Origin: Flavobacteriales bacterium
GTDB lineage: Bacteria > Bacteroidota > Bacteroidia > Flavobacteriales > Weeksellaceae
Assembly: GCA_900770875.1 (NCBI GenBank)
Contig: CAAGLV010000164.1
Span: forward strand, 1 to 5,841
DNA length: 5,841 nucleotides
Direction of reading: 5' to 3'
Below are positions 1 through 5,294 of the stretch, one piece after another. Every line of letters begins with the position of its first letter. Within the stretch, counting starts at the first letter, position 1. A program made the position numbers and the translations under genes. The notes under the pieces were generated by a model. It was given only the letters and a program-made list of their open reading frames with translations, did not search any database and was not told where the DNA came from.

Positions 1-358
1 TTAAAAGTTCGTCCATTTTATCAAAGAAAATATCGCTGTTAATATGTTCTATTTGCTCGGCAATTTCATGAACATGTTCCCATCCAACACCCATTTTTTC
101 GACTAAAAACATTTCGGTTAAACGATGTTTTCGTACAATTAAGGCTGCTTTTAAAATTCCTTTTTCAGTTAATCGAAGTGGTTTATATGTTTCGTAAAAT
201 ACCAATTCTTTATCGGCTAATTTTTTCATCATACTATTAACCGTCGGCATCTTAATATTAAGATCTTTACTTAAATCTTTAACATTAACTTCTCCTACTC
301 CATTTTTTGATAAATGAAATAACGATTTTAGATAATTTTCTTCGACTAATGAATTCAT
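1..358 (-). CDS. DtxR/MntR-family metal-dependent transcriptional repressor, N-terminal 119 residues (partial)
   Basis: A metal-activated DNA-binding repressor of metal uptake genes; the window edge cuts off its 3' part. The visible protein begins MNSLVEENYLKSLFHLS, the usual family start. A winged helix-turn-helix follows (about residues 22-65, recognition helix near MPTVNSMMKKL, wing near YKPLRLTEKG), then the start of the dimerisation and metal-binding domain (KHRLTEMFLVEKMG, WEHVHEIAEQIEH). Against DtxR/MntR, the visible metal-ligand candidates are H78, E82, H97, E101, E104 and H105. E101 stands where DtxR has Cys102 and MntR has Glu99. N8 stands where DtxR has Met10 and MntR has Asp8, so Mn or Fe specificity cannot be called. 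Relatives in this phylum are usually near 215-220 residues with a C-terminal FeoA/SH3-like domain, so about 100 residues are probably missing. It is divergent from the receptor gene, whose promoter carries a DtxR-like box. The family call is firm; the metal is not. Confidence 0.93.
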   Translation of the reverse strand, partial: MNSLVEENYLKSLFHLSKNGVGEVNVKDLSKDLNIKMPTVNSMMKKLADKELVFYETYKPLRLTEKGILKAALIVRKHRLTEMFLVEKMGVGWEHVHEIAEQIEHINSDIFFDKMDELL

Positions 359-362
359 ACAA

Positions 363-370
363 CAAATATA
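363..370 (-). promoter_or_regulatory. Possible -7 element of the repressor gene
   Basis: On the minus strand this reads TATATTTG, a full match to the Bacteroidota -7 consensus TAnnTTTG. It ends only 4 bases before the repressor ATG (358-356), so a transcript from it would be leaderless or nearly so. No TTG stands at the usual 17-23 bp upstream distance, and the region is so A+T-rich that a chance match is possible. Confidence 0.35.
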
Positions 371-382
371 AATGATATATTA

Positions 383-414
383 ATTTTAAATATTGTTTTG
401 ATAATATTTAAAAT
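383..414. repeat. Perfect 12-bp inverted repeat in the divergent promoter region
   Basis: The left arm ATTTTAAATATT (383-394) and right arm AATATTTAAAAT (403-414) are exact reverse complements around an 8-base spacer (GTTTTGAT). The TTTG taken as the receptor's -33 element (397-400) lies in the spacer. It could be a binding site for a second regulator, a cruciform or an A/T-rich UP-like element. Both arms are pure A/T, so chance is a real alternative. Confidence 0.45.
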
Positions 415-426
415 AAGTTAGATTTG
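397..426 (+). promoter_or_regulatory. Promoter of the receptor/thioredoxin operon (Bacteroidota type)
   Basis: TTTG at 397-400, an 18-base spacer and TAGATTTG at 419-426 match the flavobacterial consensus TTTG-N17-23-TAnnTTTG in full. Transcription should begin around 430-434, giving a leader of roughly 25-30 bases before the ATG at 460. The -7 element lies inside the DtxR-like box, so a bound repressor would block the polymerase. The same TAGATTTG element occurs in the homoserine dehydrogenase promoter. Confidence 0.75.
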
Positions 427-436
427 CCTAACATTA
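418..436 (+). promoter_or_regulatory. DtxR/IdeR-like operator overlapping the -7 element
   Basis: This 19-mer matches the classical DtxR/IdeR consensus TTAGGTTAGCCTAACCTAA at 15 of 19 positions by my count; the mismatches are at box positions 5, 8, 16 and 18. It also contains the exact inverted repeat GTTAG (417-421) and CTAAC (428-432). It covers the -7 element and the expected transcription start of the receptor operon, and the DtxR-family gene starts about 60 bases away. Repression by the metal-bound neighbour is inferred from sequence and position. Confidence 0.7.
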
Positions 437-453
437 TTATTTAGTCAAATAAT
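436..453 (+). repeat. Small hairpin in the receptor mRNA leader
   Basis: ATTATTT (436-442) and AAATAAT (447-453) are exact reverse complements around the tetraloop AGTC. The hairpin would form at the very 5' end of the transcript, ending 6 bases before the start codon. All seven pairs are A-U, so it is weak. It might affect mRNA stability or ribosome access, but nothing shows this directly. Confidence 0.3.
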
Positions 454-459
454 CTAATT

Positions 460-2499
460 ATGAATAAATACTTTACATTAATTTCTTTACTTGTAACAAC
501 TATAATTTTCGCACAAGAAAAAAAAGATTCTATTCAAGATCATTCAAACGAAGACTTAGACGAAGTTGTATTAACAGGTACAATGAAAGCTGTTTCTAAA
601 AAAGATTCTCCCGTTCCTGTAGAAGTTTATACTGCAAAGTATTTTAAAACAAATCCTAATCCAACATTATTTGAATCAATCGGAATGATTAACGGCATAC
701 AGCCGCAAATTAATTGTAATGTATGTGCAACTGGTGACATTCACATCAACGGAATGGAAGGTCCTTATACCATGATTTTGATTGATGGAATGCCAATTAT
801 TTCTTCGCTTGCTACAGTTTACGGTTTAAACGGAATACCAACAAGTTTAGTAGAACGAATAGAAGTTGTAAAAGGGCCAGCTTCTTCTTTATATGGAACC
901 GAAGCAATGGGCGGAATTATCAATATTATTACAAAAGATGCCGATAAAGCCAATTTATTTAATGCTGATTTATACACAACTACTTGGTTAGAAAACAATA
1001 TCGATCTTGCTTATAAAACTAAATTAAATAGTAAAGTATCTGCTTTGTTCGGAATAAACTATTTTCTATTTAACAATAAACAAGATAAAAACAACGATAA
1101 TTTTACAGATGTAACGTTACAAGATCGCATTTCGGTTTTTAATAAATGGAACTTTAAACGTAACCAAAATCGTTTAGCAAGCTTTGCTGCACGCTATGTT
1201 TACGAAGATCGTTGGGGAGGCGAAATGCAGTACAATAAAAAAATACATCGTGGAAGCGACGAAGTGTATGGAGAAAGTATTTTTACAAATAGAGCCGAAA
1301 TTATTGGAATGTATCAGTTGCCAACAACCGAAAATATTTTCACACAATTTTCTTATAACTATCATCAACAAAATTCGTTTTACGGGGTAGATTCGTACCA
1401 AGCAAAGCAACAAGTTTTATTTGGACAAGCTTATTGGGATAAAACGTTAGGAAAACATAGTTTATTAGTTGGTTCATCTTTTAGATATACTTATTACGAC
1501 GACAATACACCTGGAACTTTAAACGAAGATGGTTTAAAAAATCAACCAATGAAATCGCCACTTCCTGCTATTTTTGTTCAGGATGAAATTACTTTTAATC
1601 CACAAAATAAATTATTAATTGGTTATCGGTTTGACTACGATAAAAATCATAAAGCAATACATTCGCCTCGTTTGGCTTATAAATTTACACCAAACCGAAA
1701 TCATATATTTAGAGCAAGTTTCGGAACTGGATTTCGAGTTGTAAACCTTTTTACCGAAGATCATGCAGCATTAACAGGTACTAGAAAAGTAATTATTAAA
1801 AACGATCTAAATCCAGAAAAATCTTACAATGCAAATCTTAATTATGTTTACAATAAAACAGTTGGCTTTGGTAATCTTAATTTAGATGCTTCGGCCTTTT
1901 ATTCGTACTTCACCAATAAGATTATTGGCGATTTCGAATCAGATCCTAATTTAATTATTTATGATAATTTGGATGGACATGCGGTTTCGCGTGGATTTGC
2001 TTTAAATATCGATATTTTATTTAGTATTCCTTTACGAGCCAATATCGGTATTAGTTATATTGATGTTTATAGAACTGAAAAAAATGAAGATTTAGCAACT
2101 CAAAAAATACAGCAATTACACGCACCAAAATGGTCCGGAAATTATACATTAAGTTATACTTTTCCTAAAAAATGGATGCTTGATTTAACCGGAACTTGGT
2201 ACGGAAAAATGCGATTACCTATTTTACCCAATGATTTTAGACCCGAATATTCTAAAACATACATGTTAACCAATATTCAGGTAACAAAATCACTAAAACA
2301 ATTTGAAATTTATGGTGGTTTAAAAAATATTTTTAATTTTCTTCCAAAAAATCCAATTATGCGTTCCTTCGATCCGTTTGATAAAAATGTAGATGATCCG
2401 ATCAATAATCCAAATGGATATACATTCGATACCGCTTACAATTATGCACCTTTACAAGGAATAAGAGGATTTTTAGGTTTAAGATATACCATTAGATAA
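460..2499 (+). CDS. TonB-dependent outer-membrane receptor, probably metal-repressed (iron/siderophore/haem-type uptake)
   Basis: A 679-residue outer-membrane transporter that would import a scarce ligand using TonB-ExbBD energy. A signal peptide (about 1-18, cleavage after IIFA before Q19) is followed by a short linker with a TonB-box-like stretch (DEVVLTGT, 34-41). The plug domain (about 45-160) shows INGMEGPYTMILIDGMP and ERIEVVKGPASSLYGTEAMGGIINIITK, both typical plug motifs. The remainder is a beta-barrel with many aromatic beta-strands, ending GFLGLRYTIR. No carboxypeptidase-like N-terminal domain of the SusC type is present, so it resembles the FepA/CirA/BtuB kind. The plug carries a CxxC (C86, C89, in NCNVC), a possible metal site or disulfide that recalls similar NCxxC plugs in other Bacteroidota receptors. 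The DtxR-like operator and divergent repressor point to iron or manganese status, but the ligand cannot be read from the sequence. Its stop overlaps the next start by one base. Confidence 0.93.
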   Translation: MNKYFTLISLLVTTIIFAQEKKDSIQDHSNEDLDEVVLTGTMKAVSKKDSPVPVEVYTAKYFKTNPNPTLFESIGMINGIQPQINCNVCATGDIHINGMEGPYTMILIDGMPIISSLATVYGLNGIPTSLVERIEVVKGPASSLYGTEAMGGIINIITKDADKANLFNADLYTTTWLENNIDLAYKTKLNSKVSALFGINYFLFNNKQDKNNDNFTDVTLQDRISVFNKWNFKRNQNRLASFAARYVYEDRWGGEMQYNKKIHRGSDEVYGESIFTNRAEIIGMYQLPTTENIFTQFSYNYHQQNSFYGVDSYQAKQQVLFGQAYWDKTLGKHSLLVGSSFRYTYYDDNTPGTLNEDGLKNQPMKSPLPAIFVQDEITFNPQNKLLIGYRFDYDKNHKAIHSPRLAYKFTPNRNHIFRASFGTGFRVVNLFTEDHAALTGTRKVIIKNDLNPEKSYNANLNYVYNKTVGFGNLNLDASAFYSYFTNKIIGDFESDPNLIIYDNLDGHAVSRGFALNIDILFSIPLRANIGISYIDVYRTEKNEDLATQKIQQLHAPKWSGNYTLSYTFPKKWMLDLTGTWYGKMRLPILPNDFRPEYSKTYMLTNIQVTKSLKQFEIYGGLKNIFNFLPKNPIMRSFDPFDKNVDDPINNPNGYTFDTAYNYAPLQGIRGFLGLRYTIR

Positions 2500-2960
2500 T
2501 GAAATTTTTCAGCTTTATTTCACTCTACTTTACGAGTATTTTATGTTTTGCTCAAGTTGATTTCGATCAATTGAATCAATTATATAAAAATGAGCCCAGA
2601 CCTATTTTGATTTATTTTTATACCGATTGGTGCAGAATTTGTAAAATTCAAGAAAAACAAATCGAACAAAATTTATCACTAAAAGAATCATTAAATAATG
2701 ATGTTTACTTTATAAAATTTGATGCCGAATCGGATCGAGATGTTTCATTTCTCAATCAAAACTTTAAAGCGAATTCTTCTAAAAATAAAAAAACGAATCA
2801 TAGTTTGTTAAATGCTTTTATTCAGCAACAAGAAATAAATTATCCGCTTTGGATTTTTTTAAATCAAGATTTAGAATTAATCGATAAATATCCTGGTTTA
2901 ATTCAACCTAAAAATCTTGAAAAAATAATCAATCAACTAAAAAAGGATGCTAATAAATAG
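2499..2960 (+). CDS. Secreted thioredoxin-fold protein with a CRIC active site
   Basis: A 153-residue thiol-disulfide protein, probably periplasmic. A signal peptide (about 1-18, cleavage after CFA before Q19) leads into a thioredoxin fold. ILIYFYTDWCRIC gives strand beta-1 and the active site W44-C45-R46-I47-C48. NDVYFIKFDAES is the next strand, and NYPLWIFL supplies the conserved cis-proline (P116). A charged stretch (about 88-103, NFKANSSKNKKTNH) sits where other family members differ. There is no lipobox. It resembles the thioredoxin_7/DUF255-like group rather than housekeeping thioredoxin. The ATG overlaps the receptor stop (TAATG), so both are made from one mRNA, probably with coupled translation. 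It could act on the receptor's C86/C89 pair or on metal handling in the periplasm; that partnership is inferred from context only. The stop codon lies inside the terminator hairpin. Confidence 0.85.
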   Translation: MKFFSFISLYFTSILCFAQVDFDQLNQLYKNEPRPILIYFYTDWCRICKIQEKQIEQNLSLKESLNNDVYFIKFDAESDRDVSFLNQNFKANSSKNKKTNHSLLNAFIQQQEINYPLWIFLNQDLELIDKYPGLIQPKNLEKIINQLKKDANK

Positions 2961-2970
2961 CATCCTTTTT
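2940..2970. terminator. Bidirectional intrinsic terminator between convergent genes
   Basis: AAAAAGGATGCTA (2940-2952) pairs perfectly with TAGCATCCTTTTT (2958-2970) over 13 bp around the loop ATAAA. The 3' arm ends in a T run on both strands, so it can end the receptor/thioredoxin transcript and also the homoserine dehydrogenase transcript, whose stop is 20 bases away. The 5' arm and loop are the last codons of the thioredoxin gene, and its TAG stop is the first three bases of the 3' arm. Confidence 0.9.
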
Positions 2971-2989
2971 GGTTTGAATAAATTTGGAA

Positions 2990-4168
2990 TTAGTCAAATG
3001 CAATTAACGATAAATCGGGATGATTAATTAATTGATTGTCTTTTAATTTATCTATAGCAATTGATCCTATGATATAATTATATGTTCCGCTTTGGTAACG
3101 TTCTTCTATCGAAGCAAAGTACTCTTCGACATTTGGCACATCTTTTTCGTATCCTAAATATACTTTTAACAATCCTGATTGATTATTAATTAAAGTTGTT
3201 CCGGAAGATTTTTTGTTAGAATATTTATAATCGTATTGTAATGCCGAAATATCACTTAAAACGGCAGATGCTGTAGGGAATCGTCCGGCTCCTTTTCCGT
3301 ATAAAAATTGCTCGTCTGATAACGAACTTCCAATTAAAACACCATTATATTCGTTGTTTACTAATGCAATGGTTTGATCTAATTTTACAAAAGTTGGTAA
3401 AACTGTGGATGTTAATTCGCCCGTTTCTTCGTTTACTTTTGCTTTAGCAATCAATTTAATTGTATACCCTTTTTCGTTGGCAAATTTAAAATCGTTGGTT
3501 TTAATCGAAGTTATTCCTTTTCTTATCACATCTTTAAAATCAATTTTAACTCCAAAGGCATGTAAAATAATAATTGTTAATTTATAAGTCGCATCAAAAC
3601 CTTCTACATCGGCTGTTGGATCGGCTTCGGCAAAACCGTTTTCTTGCGCTGCTTTTAAAGCTTCTTGATACGATTGCCCTTCGTTGCCCATTTTTGTTAA
3701 AATGAAATTTGTTGTTCCATTTACAATTCCTGATACATAATTTAATAAATCGTTATCAAAATATTCTTCGAGATTACGAATAATCGGAACCGAACCACAA
3801 ACCGAAGCTTCGTATAAAAACGCAACATCATTTGCTTTTTGTAAATCGATTAATTCTTGATGATGAATTGAAATCAATTTTTTATTAGCACTTACAACTT
3901 GTTTTCCTTTCTTTAAAGCTGTTGTTACAATTTGGTAAGCTGCATCAGCATCCGAAATTAATTCTACAACCACATTTATTTCGTCGTCGTTTAAAATATC
4001 ATTAGCATCCGTAGAAAATAATTCGGATGGAGCGTTTCTTGCTTTATCCTTATCCTTTATTACTATTTTCTTAATCTTTGCATTTAATTGTGGCTTAGCC
4101 TCTAACACTTTATAAATACCTTCACCAACTACTCCAAAACCAAATAAACCAATGTTTAACTTTTCCAT
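2990..4168 (-). CDS. hom: Homoserine dehydrogenase (EC 1.1.1.3), monofunctional
   Basis: A cytoplasmic NAD(P)-dependent enzyme that reduces aspartate-4-semialdehyde to homoserine, the branch point to methionine and threonine. In its 392 residues, the Rossmann motif GFGVVG is at 10-15 and ANKK at 94-97. The substrate region follows: GIVNGTTNFILTKM (147-160), then GFAEADPTADVEGFDATYK. Here E181, D192 and K196 keep the spacing of yeast Glu208, Asp219 and Lys223. GKGAGRFPTASAVLSDI (291-307) is the conserved C-terminal nucleotide-domain motif. No aspartokinase is fused. The tail (about 325-392) is shorter than a full ACT domain such as that of the 433-residue B. subtilis enzyme, so feedback by threonine may be weak or different. 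The start follows from MEKLNIGLFGFG, with the Rossmann fold beginning at once. The leader holds a SAM-I riboswitch and a terminator, so expression should fall when S-adenosylmethionine is plentiful. No other met or thr gene lies in the window. Confidence 0.95.
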   Translation of the reverse strand: MEKLNIGLFGFGVVGEGIYKVLEAKPQLNAKIKKIVIKDKDKARNAPSELFSTDANDILNDDEINVVVELISDADAAYQIVTTALKKGKQVVSANKKLISIHHQELIDLQKANDVAFLYEASVCGSVPIIRNLEEYFDNDLLNYVSGIVNGTTNFILTKMGNEGQSYQEALKAAQENGFAEADPTADVEGFDATYKLTIIILHAFGVKIDFKDVIRKGITSIKTNDFKFANEKGYTIKLIAKAKVNEETGELTSTVLPTFVKLDQTIALVNNEYNGVLIGSSLSDEQFLYGKGAGRFPTASAVLSDISALQYDYKYSNKKSSGTTLINNQSGLLKVYLGYEKDVPNVEEYFASIEERYQSGTYNYIIGSIAIDKLKDNQLINHPDLSLIAFD

Positions 4169-4172
4169 TATA

Positions 4173-4200
4173 ATTAATCTTTAAATATTAAATGATTAAT
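4173..4200 (-). repeat. A/U hairpin just before the hom start codon
   Basis: ATTAATC (4173-4179) pairs with GATTAAT (4194-4200), and TTTAA (4180-4184) with TTAAA (4188-4192), leaving a three-base loop and one bulged base (4193). The 12-bp stem ends 4 bases before the ATG (4168). It covers the region where the ribosome binds, so it could limit initiation. All but one pair are A-U, and no function is shown. Confidence 0.35.
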
Positions 4201-4229
4201 AGTTTACAAAATACCAAGAATTGAAGACG

Positions 4230-4281
4230 AAAAAAAGGTTCATCCGTTTTTAAGAGTAAAACAAGAATGAACCTTTTTTTT
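4230..4281 (-). terminator. Attenuator terminator of the SAM riboswitch
   Basis: Read on the minus strand, AAAAAAAGGTTCAT (4280-4267) pairs perfectly with ATGAACCTTTTTTT (4243-4230) over 14 bp. The upper part of the hairpin (GTTTT with AAAAC, 4258-4262 and 4246-4250) adds 5 bp above an internal loop, and the 3' arm ends in seven U. It lies 22 bases after the riboswitch and 61 bases before the hom start, where an expression-platform terminator is expected. In its 5' arm, minus-strand GTTCATT (4272-4266) can also pair, with some G-U pairs, with the 3' strand of riboswitch stem P1 (GATGAGT, 4310-4304). That is a plausible antiterminator when no SAM is bound. Confidence 0.88.
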
Positions 4282-4303
4282 AAAAAATGATTATAACTCT
4301 TTC

Positions 4304-4403
4304 ACTCATCTTCCCTATTACAAGGATGGAATTAGCACCTTGATCCGTCGATCAGGTTGCTAAAGCTTCACAGGGCCATTTCCCTCCACTTTTCTTGATA
4401 AAT
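4304..4403 (-). promoter_or_regulatory. SAM-I (S-box) riboswitch
   Basis: This is an aptamer that binds S-adenosylmethionine in the nascent mRNA. The minus strand shows the S-box core in order: TATCAAGA at the P1/P2 junction, GGAGGGA (4387-4381), TGGCCC, GAAGC, GCAACC (4360-4355), GGTGCTAATTCC (4339-4328) and GAAGATGAG. P1 forms from ATTTATC (4403-4397) and GATGAGT (4310-4304). P3 is a 5-bp stem TGATC/GATCA with loop GACG (4354-4341). The layout matches B. subtilis S-box leaders such as yitJ. The downstream terminator implies control by premature termination: SAM bound, terminator formed, hom off. The boundaries are set by P1 and may be a few bases longer. Confidence 0.96.
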
Positions 4404-4427
4404 TGAAAATATTAATTTTCTTTAAAG

Positions 4428-4458
4428 CAAATCTACCATAAAATTAATAGACTCCAAA
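4428..4458 (-). promoter_or_regulatory. Promoter of the riboswitch-hom transcript
   Basis: On the minus strand TTTG (4458-4455), a 19-base spacer and TAGATTTG (4435-4428) match the Bacteroidota consensus in full. Transcription should begin around 4420-4424, some 20 bases before the 5' strand of riboswitch stem P1. The position is what a riboswitch leader needs, which supports the call beyond the motif match. Confidence 0.75.
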
Positions 4459-4734
4459 ATTAAAATAGTCATTACTAATTTACTAGTTAATTAAAAATCA
4501 TTAAAACGTAATTAAAACGAATTTAATTCTACTTATCAACCAATTATAAATAGATTCATCTCTTTAATTTAAATTTTAACAGAAAAAAAAACTTTTACCT
4601 CATAAAAAATTAAAACTGCATTATAAGTACAGATTAAGAAATTTAAACTTTTAAAAAATATTTTAAAAAAGAATACAAATATTTATGTTTCAATTATATA
4701 AATCATTGATTTTCAATAACTAAATACTTTTTTA
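4459..4734. other. A+T-rich intergenic region without a gene
   Basis: This stretch separates the divergent hom leader from the plus-strand pair of exported-protein genes. It is strongly A+T-rich with stops in all frames, and I see no tRNA, structured RNA, mobile-element end or strong terminator. It contains one short tandem repeat (ATTAAAACG at 4500-4508 and 4511-4519) and the 10-bp palindrome AAAATATTTT (within about 4650-4670). Both are unremarkable at this composition. Confidence 0.6.
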
Positions 4735-4742
4735 TAATTTTG
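4735..4742 (+). promoter_or_regulatory. Possible -7 element of the exported-protein gene pair
   Basis: TAATTTTG matches the TAnnTTTG consensus and lies 19 bases before the ATG at 4762, giving a short leader of about 10-15 bases. The nearest upstream TTG (4706-4708) is 26 bases away, longer than the usual 17-23, so the -33 half is poor or absent. Confidence 0.45.
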
Positions 4743-4761
4743 AATAACTAATCTTAATAAT

Positions 4762-5283
4762 ATGAAAAAAATAACTACAATTTACATCATTTTGCTTGGC
4801 ACATTCTGCTTTAGTCAACAAATCTCTTATCAAAATATTAAACAATTTATTGGAAATCGTGTCAACGAATTTGAAGATTTTTACAATATAAAATCAGATA
4901 AGATAGACGACAATTTTGGTAATTTAACCGTATTGTACAATAATAAAATTATAGACGATTCCGAGTACACCATCACATTAAAAACAAAGGATAAAAATAT
5001 TACAGATATTGTATTAGTCAACTCAAAAGACCGAACTCCTTTCTTTAAACAACTTGCTTTAGATTTAGAAAATACAACAAAAGCTAAAAAAAATTATAAA
5101 ACAATTTTTTACAGTATTATCAAAAATAGCAACAAGAGAAAAATATACTACAACGATGTGGAAGAAATGATTACTAAACTTAAAGAAACAAATTTAACCG
5201 AAAATACAGGACAAATTGAATCTGAAAAACTTAAAAGTACCTTAATTATAAATAACAACGAAACAATACTATATATTAACTAA
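4762..5283 (+). CDS. Exported protein of unknown function (173 residues)
   Basis: I do not recognise a family. A clear signal peptide MKKITTIYIILLGTFCFSQ (cleavage after FS, before Q19) shows that it leaves the cytoplasm; C16 is not in a lipobox. The mature part is rich in Asn, Lys, Ile and Thr, has no cysteine and no further membrane segment. It shows a predicted mix of short beta-strands (NLTVLYNNKII, YTITLKTKDKNITDIVLV) and a more helical middle (about 92-145, with FFKQLALDLENTT and NDVEEMITKLKET). It ends in another possible beta-strand (STLIINNNETILYIN). The start is fixed by the signal peptide. The next gene starts 11 bases after its stop on the same strand, so they are likely co-transcribed. 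The A-rich codon use fits the neighbours, so nothing suggests recent transfer. That it is a real gene is fairly sure; its role is open. Confidence 0.75.
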   Translation: MKKITTIYIILLGTFCFSQQISYQNIKQFIGNRVNEFEDFYNIKSDKIDDNFGNLTVLYNNKIIDDSEYTITLKTKDKNITDIVLVNSKDRTPFFKQLALDLENTTKAKKNYKTIFYSIIKNSNKRKIYYNDVEEMITKLKETNLTENTGQIESEKLKSTLIINNNETILYIN

Positions 5284-5294
5284 ACATAAATTTT

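Noticed and set aside
1174..1413. Open frames of 79 and 68 residues within the receptor gene
   Set aside because: They lie antisense or out of frame inside a well-supported receptor gene and have no family motif or start context.
2511..2552. Lipoprotein signal in the thioredoxin-fold protein (C16)
   Set aside because: The residues before the Cys (TSIL) do not form a lipobox, and the CFA-Q junction fits ordinary signal peptidase cleavage.
3405..3587. 60-residue open frame opposite hom
   Set aside because: It is the antisense shadow of conserved homoserine dehydrogenase codons.
4500..4519. Tandem ATTAAAACG repeat, considered as regulator sites or an iteron
   Set aside because: There are only two short copies in very A+T-rich sequence and no replication or regulator gene nearby.
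4640..4672. A/T palindromes considered as a terminator or sRNA
   Set aside because: The pairing is short and pure A/T with no G-C stem; it is expected by chance here.
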